DNA of 64,000 bases from Devosia marina (GTDB taxonomy: Bacteria > Pseudomonadota > Alphaproteobacteria > Rhizobiales > Devosiaceae). The position numbers and the translations under genes are program-made. Shown in pieces: positions 1 to 7,899 of the stretch; positions within the stretch are counted from its first letter, which is position 1; each line of letters opens with the position of its first letter. The stretch spans positions 1-64,000 of the forward strand of contig NZ_WQRF01000004.1 of the NCBI RefSeq assembly GCF_009758415.1. The letters run 5' to 3'. The notes beneath the pieces are model-generated. The model searched no databases. It saw only the letters and a list, made by a program, of their open reading frames with translations, and was not told where the DNA came from.

Positions 1-101
1 AACGTGCACCCATCGAAGTCTTTTACAACCAATCAGGAATTGCTTCCCGACCAGTTCGCAAGAACCTCGCCGTCCACGTTTCTCTTTCTTCAATTCTTCA
101 C

Positions 102-114
102 AATGTCAAAGAGC
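102..114 (-). promoter_or_regulatory. rrn boxA antitermination element
   Basis: The minus strand reads GCTCTTTGACATT, close to the bacterial boxA consensus TGCTCTTTAACA that loads NusB/S10 to protect rRNA transcription from termination. It lies downstream of an rrn-type promoter and of a boxB-like hairpin, as expected. Confidence 0.7.
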
Positions 115-147
115 TGACCCAATGTCCGCGAGGACTAAAGCGTCGGT

Positions 148-163
148 GAGAGTTTTCACTCCC
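148..163 (-). promoter_or_regulatory. boxB-like hairpin in the rrn leader
   Basis: On the minus strand GGGAGT-GAAA-ACTCTC forms a six-pair hairpin (one G-T wobble) with a GAAA tetraloop, about 34 bases upstream of boxA. Position and shape suit a boxB element; binding is not demonstrated. Confidence 0.45.
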
Positions 164-276
164 TATAATTCCGTCAGGGAACAGCATTTCCTGTCCGGCG
201 AACCGGCAGATCGTCTGCCCTTTGAGGATCGTTGTCAGTGGAAGCGCCGGAGGCACTTGCGTCGTCAACGAGCGGG

Positions 277-305
277 GTTATAGGGGAGCCCTATCTGGGC
301 GTCAA
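277..305 (-). promoter_or_regulatory. rRNA operon promoter
   Basis: On the minus strand TTGACG (305-300) is separated by exactly 17 bases from TATAAC (282-277), a near-consensus sigma-70 promoter. Upstream, 306-340 is A/T-richer, as in an UP element. It reads into the boxB/boxA leader. Confidence 0.75.
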
Positions 306-567
306 CACCCCTCGTGAAAGAAAGATGACATTTCTTATGCGGGCTGCGCGGGCCTTGTGCATAAGTGAATCCAAGCCCCAGCATTTGCGGGACTTTTTGC
401 ACTTCGGCGTTCGTTCTGCATTGCATTGAGTTGTCATTGCAGCCGGTCCTAGCGCCGGTCCGGCCAGCATCTGTCAGCTCGCCGTTCAGTGCTCGGTCCG
501 AACTGCAGGTCATGGGCAGCCAGGAGTGCACAGTGGGAGACGGCAAGACCGTCCCCCCTTATGAGGA

Positions 568-816
568 TCACCGCACCAGTGCGATGGTATCTGGATCGAA
601 GAACTTGACACTCGAATGGCCCTCATCGTCGACCACGGTAGCAACGATCAGCTCACCCCATTCTTCCCCGCCGGTCACGTTGAAACCCTGGGCGGCGATG
701 TCCTGCTGCACATAGGCCCCGGAGTGATCAAAGATGGTGTCGGTCGCGGCAAAGGCCGGGGCGCCGGCCGCAAGAGTGAAGACAGCCAGGGTGGCGACGA
801 TGGCGAACTTGTTCAT
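568..816 (-). CDS. small secreted protein, unknown function
   Basis: This 82-residue protein has a clear N-terminal signal peptide: MNKF, a hydrophobic core, then AxA-type cleavage near residues 22-24 (APAFA-A). The mature part of about 58 residues is acidic and has no cysteine, so it is probably a small periplasmic protein. I do not recognise a named family. The start at 816 is chosen because AAGGAG lies 5-10 bases upstream and the signal peptide begins there; a longer frame to 921 has no such support. It stands alone between the rrn promoter and the divergent cysA. Confidence 0.7.
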   Translation of the reverse strand: MNKFAIVATLAVFTLAAGAPAFAATDTIFDHSGAYVQQDIAAQGFNVTGGEEWGELIVATVVDDEGHSSVKFFDPDTIALVR

Positions 817-1116
817 GGAAGGATCTCCTTGGTTGAAAGAACAAGGGCACCATGCCTGGCCCCACATCGCCCCATAATGGCCGCGAGATGAACGCGCGGA
901 AAAGTACCAAGGCGCAATCAATTCAGAAGGTTAAGTCGAAGATGGGGGCAGCATTGCCCAAGCTGGACCACGATGCTGCCTGCCTCTGCATTCTTGGGAG
1001 AATTTGGCGTCGGCTGTACTGAGCGGGAAAAATTCATGGCTTTGGGGGTTCGGCCCCCTTGCGACGTGCGCGAATTTGTTCCGAATACCGCCAGCAACAG
1101 GTCGATGGGAAGCAAG
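817..1116. other. divergent intergenic region upstream of cysA
   Basis: About 300 bp separate the small secreted protein gene from cysA. I see no gene. A hairpin, GGGGG-TTCGG-CCCCC (1044-1058), lies about 60 bases before the cysA start and would be in its leader. No riboswitch recognised. Confidence 0.4.
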
Positions 1117-2151
1117 ATGAACGTTCGCGCAGAAAAGGTTCGCAAGGAGTTCGACCGGTTTCCGGCGCTGCACGATGTGTCGCTGGATATCCATTCGGGC
1201 GAGTTGATCGCGCTGCTCGGTCCATCCGGATCGGGCAAGACCACCCTGTTGCGCCTGATCGCTGGCCTGGAACGGCCGACCAGTGGGCGCATCCTGTTCG
1301 GCGACGAGGACGCGTCGGACAAGAGCGTGCAGGAACGCAATATCGGCTTTGTGTTCCAGCACTACGCCTTGTTCCGGCATATGAACATTCTGGAGAACGT
1401 GTCTTTCGGCCTCAAGGTGCGGCCCCGGGCGAAGCGCCCCGCCGCTGCCGAAATCCGCCGCCGGGCGATGGAATTGCTCGATCTGGTGCAGCTATCCGGC
1501 CTTGAGAAGCGCTTTCCCAGCCAGCTTTCGGGCGGGCAGCGCCAGCGGGTGGCCCTGGCCCGCGCCCTGGCCATTGAGCCGCGCGTGCTGCTGCTCGATG
1601 AGCCTTTCGGCGCGCTCGACGCGCAGGTGCGGCGCGAATTGCGCAAATGGCTGCGCGAAATCCACGACCGGACCGGGCACACCACCGTGTTTGTAACGCA
1701 TGACCAGGAAGAAGCTCTGGAACTGGCCGACAGGCTATGCGTGATGAGCCAGGGCCGGATCGAACAGGTGGGCACGCCTGATGCGGTTTACGACACGCCG
1801 GCCTCTCCCTTTGTCTTCGGCTTTATAGGGGAGTCGAGCCGGTTGCCTGTCACCGTTGAGAATGGCGGCGTCCAACTCGCGGGACAGAAGCTGGACCTTG
1901 CCGCGCCCGACGCCACAGGAGCAGGTCAATTGTTCTTCCGTCCTCACGATGTGGAGCTGGTAGAAGGAAATACGGCCCTGGGTGGCGCGGTCGTCGCCAG
2001 CCGCCGGGTTGGCGGGACGCGGCGGCTGGAAATCGAGCTATCGCACTCGTCGCACCGGGTCGAGATCGACCTGCCCTTCGATCACCCGGCCGCAGAGCGA
2101 TCCCGGATCGGCTTTCGTCCCCGGCGCTGGCGATTGTATCCCGCCAGTTGA
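1117..2151 (+). CDS. cysA: sulfate/thiosulfate ABC transporter ATP-binding protein
   Basis: ATPase of the CysA type (344 aa), which powers sulfate or thiosulfate import at the inner membrane. Walker A GPSGSGKT lies at about residues 36-43, the signature [16 protein letters not shown] near 135-150, Walker [12 protein letters not shown] follows, then the H-loop VTHDQ. A C-terminal regulatory domain of about 100 residues matches the family length. The ATG at 1117 gives the usual CysA start ([12 protein letters not shown]); a longer frame from 973 is not supported. The usual partners cysP, cysT and cysW are absent on both sides, so it may serve permeases encoded elsewhere. Its last 70 bases overlap the 3' end of the convergent glycosyltransferase gene. 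Confidence 0.85.
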   Translation: MNVRAEKVRKEFDRFPALHDVSLDIHSGELIALLGPSGSGKTTLLRLIAGLERPTSGRILFGDEDASDKSVQERNIGFVFQHYALFRHMNILENVSFGLKVRPRAKRPAAAEIRRRAMELLDLVQLSGLEKRFPSQLSGGQRQRVALARALAIEPRVLLLDEPFGALDAQVRRELRKWLREIHDRTGHTTVFVTHDQEEALELADRLCVMSQGRIEQVGTPDAVYDTPASPFVFGFIGESSRLPVTVENGGVQLAGQKLDLAAPDATGAGQLFFRPHDVELVEGNTALGGAVVASRRVGGTRRLEIELSHSSHRVEIDLPFDHPAAERSRIGFRPRRWRLYPAS

Positions 2152-3998
2152 GTCCGAACGTAGTGTCCACCTTGAGCTGGACTTTTGGCTTCGCCTTCGG
2201 GCCCGGCGCTCGCCTCATGTGGAGACTTGAACCAATAGAATGGCCGCTGGACAAATTCACGCAGGGCCAGCACCGTGGCGAGGGCAATTAGCGCCCAATA
2301 GGCTGGCACCAGCAGCTGCCATTTCATCATGCCGATTTGTCCGCTGCGGGCCAAGCCCACCAGATTGGTCGCAATCGCCACCGCGCTGCCCAATACGAGT
2401 ACCGCTATGCAAGCCAGAGCCCAAGCGTGCATCGCTGGTCCGCCCAACCGGCCGGCGAAGAACAGAATGGGCAACGTGACCAGGAAACCGGCGTGTAGCA
2501 GCGGGGTCAGCACCATGCCTGTCAGAACCAATTGCAGGCCGGCGGTGCCGCGCCAGCCCAGGTCGGCAAATAGTGCTGCTGGATAACGATGGTGCACAGC
2601 GTATGTCTGCATCCATCCCTTCATCCACCGGGTCCGCTGACCGAGCCATGGTGACAGGCGCACTGGCGCTGCCTCGTAAGTTCGCGCCGGGCTCGTGGCA
2701 CAGCGCAGCTTTCGGCGGGCCAACCGAACCCCCAGATCCGCGTCCTCCGTAACATTGAACGCATCCCAACCGCCCAGATTGTGCAGTGTTTCAGTCCGAA
2801 AGTGGTTTGAGGTTCCGCCCAGCGGCATAACCAGGCCCCAGCGGGCCAAGGCCGGCAGCAGCACCGAGAAAAGCCCCGCATACTCACCGGAAAAAACTGC
2901 AGGCAGCCAGCCTTGCCGGCCGTTGTCGATAATCAGTTGCGCCTGAATGCACTCCAATCCCGGTTGGCGGCGGAACTGGTTAACGATGCGTCGAAGCTGA
3001 TCAGGCTCTGGTCGGTCCTCGGCATCGTAGACAACGATGAACTCGCCGCGGCACAATGGCAGGGCAAAATCGAGGGCCTTAGGTTTGGTGCGAGGAAGCG
3101 CATCGGGTACGATGCGGAGGGAGTATCTTGGGTCGCGCAAATACGGTTGCAGTGCTCTGACGGTCTTGGGCGAGCGGCTTTCGACTACAAAGACAATGTC
3201 GAGTTTTTCCGCAGGGTAGTCGAGGCCATCCAATGTCCGGCAAAGCTGGGGCACCATATTGGCTTCATCCCTGAGCGGCACCAGTACGGAATAGACCGGC
3301 ATGTCAGTATCTTCAATCCGGCGCATATATCTGCGATCGCGCCGCAGCGGCGTCACCAACGCCATCATTCGAAGCGCGGTCGGCAGCATAACCAGTACGA
3401 ACCATGCCGGCGCCAAGATCTCAGGTCCGTAAAGGGGGGCGGTCGAGATCGCCAGGGTCGCTAGCACCAGAATTGCAGCGAACACATATCGGACCGGACC
3501 TGTCAGTTCCAGCTGTGCAGCTGCGCGAGGCCAATAGCGAGACATATTCTGCCGCGCCGCATCGATCAGGGCGGGACCTGCCCGGTCAACCAGAAAGCTC
3601 CTCAGCGCTTTCTCGGGCACTAGATAGATGTTACGGCACAGATCTGGACGCGCGGACCTCAGCCGCGCCAGGCGCAGCACGCCAAAGAAATCGGGCGCGG
3701 CAAACGCAACATCACGTCCGCCAACACGCGACCAGTACAAGCGCACTTCCCCCAACGCCTGAACTCGTCCAGGGTCAACGCTGGCGCTCTCCTGGCGCGG
3801 CACCGCGTCGACGAAGGCCAAACCGGCCCAGCCTGCGGCCCGAGCCATGGTTTCGGCTTCGGAGAGACCTTGATGAATGGCGTACCAACGAATGGGGTCG
3901 ACTTCGGAAGCCAGTGCTCTGTCGAGCGAGATACGGGCCAACTCGGCCGATGCGTTGGGTCCAAGTATTGCCTGAACAAGTGCAATTGCCTGGGACAT
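2082..3998 (-). CDS. membrane glycosyltransferase family 2 (cellulose-synthase-like)
   Basis: A 638-residue membrane glycosyltransferase. Residues 1-170 resemble the N-terminal domain of type II secretion ATPases, often fused to GT2 enzymes in this order. Two membrane segments lie at about 168-210 and the GT2 core at about 235-480. The core shows DAEDRPEP (DxD metal/nucleotide site), TEDADLG (catalytic Asp) and QRTRWMKGW (the Q/R-x-x-RW motif of processive synthases). Four or more C-terminal membrane segments follow. The substrate is unknown; an exported polysaccharide is likely. It starts 14 bases after the luxI-type gene, so the two are probably co-transcribed. The basic last 23 residues are read antisense through the end of cysA, suggesting a shifted stop codon. 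Confidence 0.82.
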   Translation of the reverse strand: MSQAIALVQAILGPNASAELARISLDRALASEVDPIRWYAIHQGLSEAETMARAAGWAGLAFVDAVPRQESASVDPGRVQALGEVRLYWSRVGGRDVAFAAPDFFGVLRLARLRSARPDLCRNIYLVPEKALRSFLVDRAGPALIDAARQNMSRYWPRAAAQLELTGPVRYVFAAILVLATLAISTAPLYGPEILAPAWFVLVMLPTALRMMALVTPLRRDRRYMRRIEDTDMPVYSVLVPLRDEANMVPQLCRTLDGLDYPAEKLDIVFVVESRSPKTVRALQPYLRDPRYSLRIVPDALPRTKPKALDFALPLCRGEFIVVYDAEDRPEPDQLRRIVNQFRRQPGLECIQAQLIIDNGRQGWLPAVFSGEYAGLFSVLLPALARWGLVMPLGGTSNHFRTETLHNLGGWDAFNVTEDADLGVRLARRKLRCATSPARTYEAAPVRLSPWLGQRTRWMKGWMQTYAVHHRYPAALFADLGWRGTAGLQLVLTGMVLTPLLHAGFLVTLPILFFAGRLGGPAMHAWALACIAVLVLGSAVAIATNLVGLARSGQIGMMKWQLLVPAYWALIALATVLALREFVQRPFYWFKSPHEASAGPEGEAKSPAQGGHYVRTQLAGYNRQRRGRKPIRDRSAAG

Positions 3999-4012
3999 GC
4001 TGAGCGGTCCGG

Positions 4013-4663
4013 TCAGGCCAATTGCGGTCCATCGGGCCAGACAACCGGCGGTGGGCCATGCACCGGGGCGAGCGGCCTGCTTATCCCGGTGCGACGCCGT
4101 ACATTCTGCAGAGCCTGTTCGGACACTTCGATCCAGGCCGCTACGATGGGTTTGCCGTCACTGATCGCCGGTGTCCCCAGCGGCGTGATGCGCCACCCCA
4201 CCGCAGTGCCGTGCTCGAGCATTGAGATAGAGGACACGAAGGTAATGAAGCTGTAGCCCTGCAAGAGGGCATATTCCATTACTGCGCAGAAAAGGGCTGC
4301 AGACTCGGGCGCGCGCCGCCGCCCTTCGCGTCGATCGGGATGCACGTAAAAACGCGTCCAATCGGCCCCAAGCGAAGGGTGGGCGGGGAGTTTTCCTTGC
4401 ACTAACCCGTTAAAGACAGTCTGCAGCAAGTTCGGTCGATTCAATGGCGTCAGGCGGGATCCACCCACCACCACGCCTGAATCGGAAATTAGCAAATGCG
4501 TTGCATCATCATTGTCGAAGTCATCCACATCGCGCGCATCCGCGCGACGCAGGGAGTTCCAGCCAGCCAATTCGACAAAAATTCTGTGGCGCAGACGAAA
4601 ATTCTGCTCCAGCAATTCACGATCGTGCCGGTCCGCAGGACTGCGGATGATGTGCAATTTCAT
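4013..4663 (-). CDS. acyl-homoserine-lactone synthase (LuxI family)
   Basis: A 216-residue LuxI-type autoinducer synthase, expected to make an acyl-homoserine lactone from S-adenosylmethionine and an acyl carrier. Family landmarks are visible: RLRHRIFVELAGW (the conserved Arg, Phe and Trp), the acidic DVDDFDNDDATH (the two Asp), GGSRLTP (conserved Arg) and WTRFYV (conserved Arg). At the position of the usual catalytic-region Glu three residues before that last Arg (E-x-x-R) this protein has Asp (D-W-T-R), a conservative change. The ATG at 4663 starts the family-like MKLHII; an in-frame ATG at 4687 is possible. It lies 168 bp downstream of a LuxR-type gene and 14 bp upstream of a glycosyltransferase. 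Confidence 0.82.
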   Translation of the reverse strand: MKLHIIRSPADRHDRELLEQNFRLRHRIFVELAGWNSLRRADARDVDDFDNDDATHLLISDSGVVVGGSRLTPLNRPNLLQTVFNGLVQGKLPAHPSLGADWTRFYVHPDRREGRRRAPESAALFCAVMEYALLQGYSFITFVSSISMLEHGTAVGWRITPLGTPAISDGKPIVAAWIEVSEQALQNVRRRTGISRPLAPVHGPPPVVWPDGPQLA

Positions 4664-4771
4664 CGATCTGCCCCCAGCAACCGGCATTGACCGGCGTATT
4701 AGGCATGGACGCAAAGCGAAACGAAATTGGTAAAAATCACAGTGTTACGCAAAAATCTCCGAGCCAATAGG

Positions 4772-4793
4772 GACAGACCGACGGTCGCTTGTC
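4772..4793 (-). promoter_or_regulatory. candidate lux-box-like inverted repeat upstream of the luxI-type gene
   Basis: Between luxR and luxI the sequence contains GACA...TGTC arms (4772-4793) enclosing GACCG-A-CGGTC (4776-4786). The length of 22 bp and the position 109 bases before the luxI start suit a LuxR-type operator, but the two palindromes do not share a centre and the match is imperfect. Confidence 0.25.
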
Positions 4794-4831
4794 AGTTCGA
4801 CGGAGAATCCCTTGTAGCGATTAGACCCAAG

Positions 4832-5536
4832 TTAGAGCGTAATCAGCTTGTGCCGGATCGCTTCTACCACGGTGTGCAGGCGATTGCTGGTACCCATGCG
4901 CTTCTGAGCATTTTCACAATGCTGATTTATGGTGCGCGGGGTCAGCCCGGTGATTTCAGCGATTTCGGAGGCCGTCTTGCCCGCTGCCGCCCACTTAAGG
5001 ATCTCCGCCTCACGTGGGGTAATAACACGACGCCCTGGTGGGCGGATGGCAGGACCAGTTAGATAGCGCAGCCGTCCGTGGGCATAGAGCGACAGCATGT
5101 GCAATTCCAGCCGCTGCTTTTCGTCGAGGTGCTGCGTCTCACCGACCAGGGAAACGACACCCTGCATGCCTCCCTCCATGTGCACGGGAACGCAGAATCC
5201 GTCGTCCATTCCGAAGTCGCGCGCTTCGTCCATCACCCGACGGGCCGGACCATCATTTTCTCGATCAAATGGGGCTTGCGACCAGTCGAATGGAAGCGTT
5301 GTAGAGTAACAGTGCCGCGCCACAGGATCGATGTGCACGTAGCCCTGTCTTGTGTAGCGTTCATACCATTCAGAGTCCCAGCCCGAAAGCAGCACAAAGG
5401 GCCGCACATCCATGCCTGGATCCGGAAGGCCTGAAACAATAAAACGCTCGAAGCCGCAACTTTCAAGGGCCCGAAGCATGACGTTCAGAACGGCGTTGGT
5501 TGTGGTCTGGTGCTGGATGTCCTCGATCGTGGACAT
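4832..5536 (-). CDS. LuxR-family quorum-sensing transcriptional regulator
   Basis: A 234-residue LuxR/TraR-type receptor with an N-terminal autoinducer-binding domain (about 20-160) and a C-terminal LuxR helix-turn-helix (about 170-234, TPREAEILKWAAAGKT...). From the ATG at 5536 the ligand-pocket residues fall on exactly the TraR numbers: W57, Y61, D70, P71 and W85. It therefore very likely binds an acyl-homoserine lactone made by the adjacent LuxI-type enzyme. The DNA-binding helix contains GLTPRTINQH. The codon before the ATG is TTG, also usable as a start. Transcribed in the same direction as luxI and upstream of it. Confidence 0.87.
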   Translation of the reverse strand: MSTIEDIQHQTTTNAVLNVMLRALESCGFERFIVSGLPDPGMDVRPFVLLSGWDSEWYERYTRQGYVHIDPVARHCYSTTLPFDWSQAPFDRENDGPARRVMDEARDFGMDDGFCVPVHMEGGMQGVVSLVGETQHLDEKQRLELHMLSLYAHGRLRYLTGPAIRPPGRRVITPREAEILKWAAAGKTASEIAEITGLTPRTINQHCENAQKRMGTSNRLHTVVEAIRHKLITL

Positions 5537-5612
5537 CAAATCGGCATTCCCCCTTCAGCCGCTCGAATACCGGAACATTGGCCCTGTTCTTTTTGGAAGG
5601 CAAGTAGAATGC

Positions 5613-5640
5613 GGTTGGCATATCAGGGAAAATGCCAACC
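5613..5640 (-). repeat. perfect 9-bp inverted repeat between hslO and luxR
   Basis: GGTTGGCAT (5613-5621) and ATGCCAACC (5632-5640) are perfectly complementary with a 10-base spacer. The repeat lies just after the hslO stop and 77-104 bases before the luxR start. It could terminate or stabilise hslO mRNA, or act as an operator for luxR. No U-run follows. Confidence 0.45.
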
Positions 5641-5650
5641 TGACAATGCC

Positions 5651-6670
5651 TTAACTTTCCGAATGGAAGTGGTGGGGATTGAACCGGTAGGCAGTCGAGC
5701 AGAATTCGCACACCACTTCGATTTCGCCATCCACGGCCATGTCCCGCCGCTCCTCGTCAGAGAAACTATTGGCCAGCATGTCTTCTATGCGATCGGCAGA
5801 ACAGGTGCAGCGTTCCTCAAGCTCCTGAGGCGGAAATACCCGAACACCCGTCTCATGATAGAGGCGGAACAGCAGGCGCTCTGGCGACAGGTCCGGGTCG
5901 CACAATTCGAGATCACCAACCGTGCCCAAAAGGGCCTTGGCCTCGGACCAGCCGTCGGCCTCGACAAAATCGGGGTCGACCATGTCGGGGTTGTCAAAAT
6001 CGCCATCGCCCGGCAGATCGGCCATGGCCGACAGACCGCTGGGCGGCAGATGCTGGATCAGCATGCCGCCAGCGCGCCAACGCGGACGATGGTCGCCCCG
6101 CGTCGACATCTGGGCCACGGCCAGCCGGACCTGGGTTGGGATCTGCTCGGACTGCATGAAGTAAGTGTGTGCCACCTCTTCAAGCGAGTTGCCATCAAGT
6201 GCCACGATACCCTGATAGCGCTCGGTGTGCTGGCCCTGATCGATGGTCATGGCCAGATGCCCCTTGCCCAGCAGGTCGGCAGGACTGGTCTTGCCGGCCT
6301 CGGCAGCCTTGAGCAAAGCGTCCTGGTCAAAGCGCGCATAGCCACGCATGCCATCGGGCGCATCAAAGTCGACCACGATAAGGTTGACCGGCCCATCGGT
6401 CTGGGTCTGCAGAATGAAGCGGCCTTCGAATTTCAGCGAAGAGCCGATCAGCGACGAGAGCACCACGGCCTCACCCAATAGCCGGGCGACCGGCAGGGGA
6501 TAATCGTGGCGGCTGAGGATGGTATCGAGCGCGGCGCCAAGGCGCACCACGCGACCGCGGGTGTCGAGCTTGTCGAGGGTAAAGGGCACCACGGCGTCGT
6601 CACCGGTCTCGGGGCGATCAAGGCCCAGGCTGGAGAGCAGGTTGTCTGTCATGGTCGGTTCCGTGGTCAT
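5651..6670 (-). CDS. hslO: Hsp33 redox-regulated chaperone
   Basis: Hsp33 holdase (339 aa), a cytosolic chaperone switched on by oxidative unfolding. The C-terminal zinc redox switch is intact: CTC at about residues 289-291 and CEFC at about 322-325, which together bind Zn and form disulfides on oxidation. The N-terminal domain carries GYARF and the family-typical stretch around KGHLAMTIDQG. The protein is longer than E. coli Hsp33 (about 290 aa), as usual in alphaproteobacteria. Upstream on the same strand are argF and argD, a common arrangement in Hyphomicrobiales. ATG at 6670; a second in-frame ATG is at 6652. Confidence 0.92.
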   Translation of the reverse strand: MTTEPTMTDNLLSSLGLDRPETGDDAVVPFTLDKLDTRGRVVRLGAALDTILSRHDYPLPVARLLGEAVVLSSLIGSSLKFEGRFILQTQTDGPVNLIVVDFDAPDGMRGYARFDQDALLKAAEAGKTSPADLLGKGHLAMTIDQGQHTERYQGIVALDGNSLEEVAHTYFMQSEQIPTQVRLAVAQMSTRGDHRPRWRAGGMLIQHLPPSGLSAMADLPGDGDFDNPDMVDPDFVEADGWSEAKALLGTVGDLELCDPDLSPERLLFRLYHETGVRVFPPQELEERCTCSADRIEDMLANSFSDEERRDMAVDGEIEVVCEFCSTAYRFNPHHFHSES

Positions 6671-6776
6671 TATTCACTTGTCTTTCCAAAGGCTACGCCT
6701 TGAAGGCAAAACGCGCTACCCAACCACCGGCATGGCAGGAAGACGCCGGCGCGCGCCCTGCCCGCTCAAACAGACG

Positions 6777-6794
6777 CCCCCGCTTGCGCGGGGG
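6777..6794 (-). terminator. GC-rich stem-loop between argF and hslO
   Basis: CCCCCGC (6777-6783) pairs with GCGGGGG (6788-6794) around a TTGC loop, downstream of the argF stop at 6836 on the minus strand. The following bases are only weakly T-rich, so it may attenuate rather than end transcription into hslO. Confidence 0.4.
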
Positions 6795-6835
6795 TGAAAG
6801 CTTAGATGGTTCAGCATGGACGGACGAAAGCCCGT

Positions 6836-7768
6836 CTAGTTCGTTTCGACCCCGAAGGCCCAGCACAAAACGGCTTTCTGGGCATGGAGGCGGTTTTCGG
6901 CCTCGTCAAACACCACCGACTGGGGACCATCGATCACCTCGTCGGTCACCTCGTCGCCGCGATGGGCGGGCAGGCAGTGCATGAACAGGGCGTCCTTGTT
7001 CGCCAAGGCCATTAGATTGGTATTGACCTGGTAGGGTTTCAAGATGCGGCGGCGCTCGGCGGCATCGGTGTCGCCCATCGATACCCACGTGTCCGTGATG
7101 ACCAGATCCGCCCCTTCGACGGCTTCGCGCGGGTCCTCCACCATGCGCACCGCAGATCCGGCCCGCTTGATGTCCTCCTTGAGGTCCTTTTCAGGGCTGT
7201 ATTCCTCGGGCACCGAAATGGTCAGTTCGCAGCCAAACAGTTCGGCCGCGTTGACCCAGGAATGGAGTACGTTATTGCTGTCGCCCACCCAGGTCACCTT
7301 GGCGCCCTTGATATCGCCGCGATGCTCTTCAAAGGTCAGCAGGTCCGCCATGATCTGGCACGGATGCGCCCGGCGCGTCAGGCCATTGATGACCGGAACA
7401 GTGGCGGCCTCAGCCAGCTCAAGCAGATCGGCATGGCTGAGGATACGGATCATGATCGCATCGACATAGCGGCTCATCACCTGGGCGGTATCGGCCAGAG
7501 TTTCCTCGCGGGAGAGCTGCATTTCCTGGCCCGAAAGCATGATCGTCTGGCCACCGAGCTGGCGCATGCCGACATCGAAGCTGACCCGGGTGCGGGTGGA
7601 CTGGCGTTCAAAAATCATGGCCAGCACCTTGTCCTTGAGGAGCTGGGGCCGATCGCCATCCTTGAGACGCGCCTTGAGCGCACCGGCCTGGTTGAGCATG
7701 CCGCGCAGCTCGGCATGGGAAAAATCGTCGATGGAGAGAAAATGTCTTGGGGTACCGGTCGAGTTCAT
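6836..7768 (-). CDS. argF: ornithine carbamoyltransferase, anabolic
   Basis: Ornithine carbamoyltransferase (310 aa) makes citrulline from ornithine and carbamoyl phosphate in arginine biosynthesis. The carbamoyl-phosphate loop STRTRVSF, the HPCQ motif and the ornithine-site [13 protein letters not shown] are all present. Its length fits the family. It follows argD on the same strand after 131 bp, and the pair probably forms an operon running on to hslO. AAGGA lies about 9 bases before the ATG. Confidence 0.95.
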   Translation of the reverse strand: MNSTGTPRHFLSIDDFSHAELRGMLNQAGALKARLKDGDRPQLLKDKVLAMIFERQSTRTRVSFDVGMRQLGGQTIMLSGQEMQLSREETLADTAQVMSRYVDAIMIRILSHADLLELAEAATVPVINGLTRRAHPCQIMADLLTFEEHRGDIKGAKVTWVGDSNNVLHSWVNAAELFGCELTISVPEEYSPEKDLKEDIKRAGSAVRMVEDPREAVEGADLVITDTWVSMGDTDAAERRRILKPYQVNTNLMALANKDALFMHCLPAHRGDEVTDEVIDGPQSVVFDEAENRLHAQKAVLCWAFGVETN

Positions 7769-7899
7769 GGGCCGGGGTCCTTTTGTGACGCTTGAATGGA
7801 ATTGGACGAAAAGCGGTCCGAAGCGGGCGAAAGGCCCGGCGGCCAGGGGTCAGGAACCGCCTCGGCGTCGTCCGAAATGATAGAATATCAGCATGACGT

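Larger units (their letters stand above)
1..270 (-). other. rRNA operon leader (5' part of an rrn transcript; 16S lies beyond the window edge)
   Basis: Read on the minus strand, this is the leader of a ribosomal RNA operon transcribed towards position 1 and out of the window. It is preceded by a strong rrn-type promoter (277-305). It holds, in order, a GAAA-loop hairpin like boxB (148-163) and a boxA antitermination sequence (102-114), followed by a purine-rich stretch (about 73-98). This order is the usual layout of bacterial rrn leaders. The transcription start is estimated from the -10 position. No protein gene is seen here. Confidence 0.72.

Noticed and set aside
356..364. A DnaA box (TTATGCACA on the minus strand) and a replication origin
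   Set aside because: Only one variant box is present, with no AT-rich unwinding region or dnaA gene. It lies upstream of an rrn promoter.
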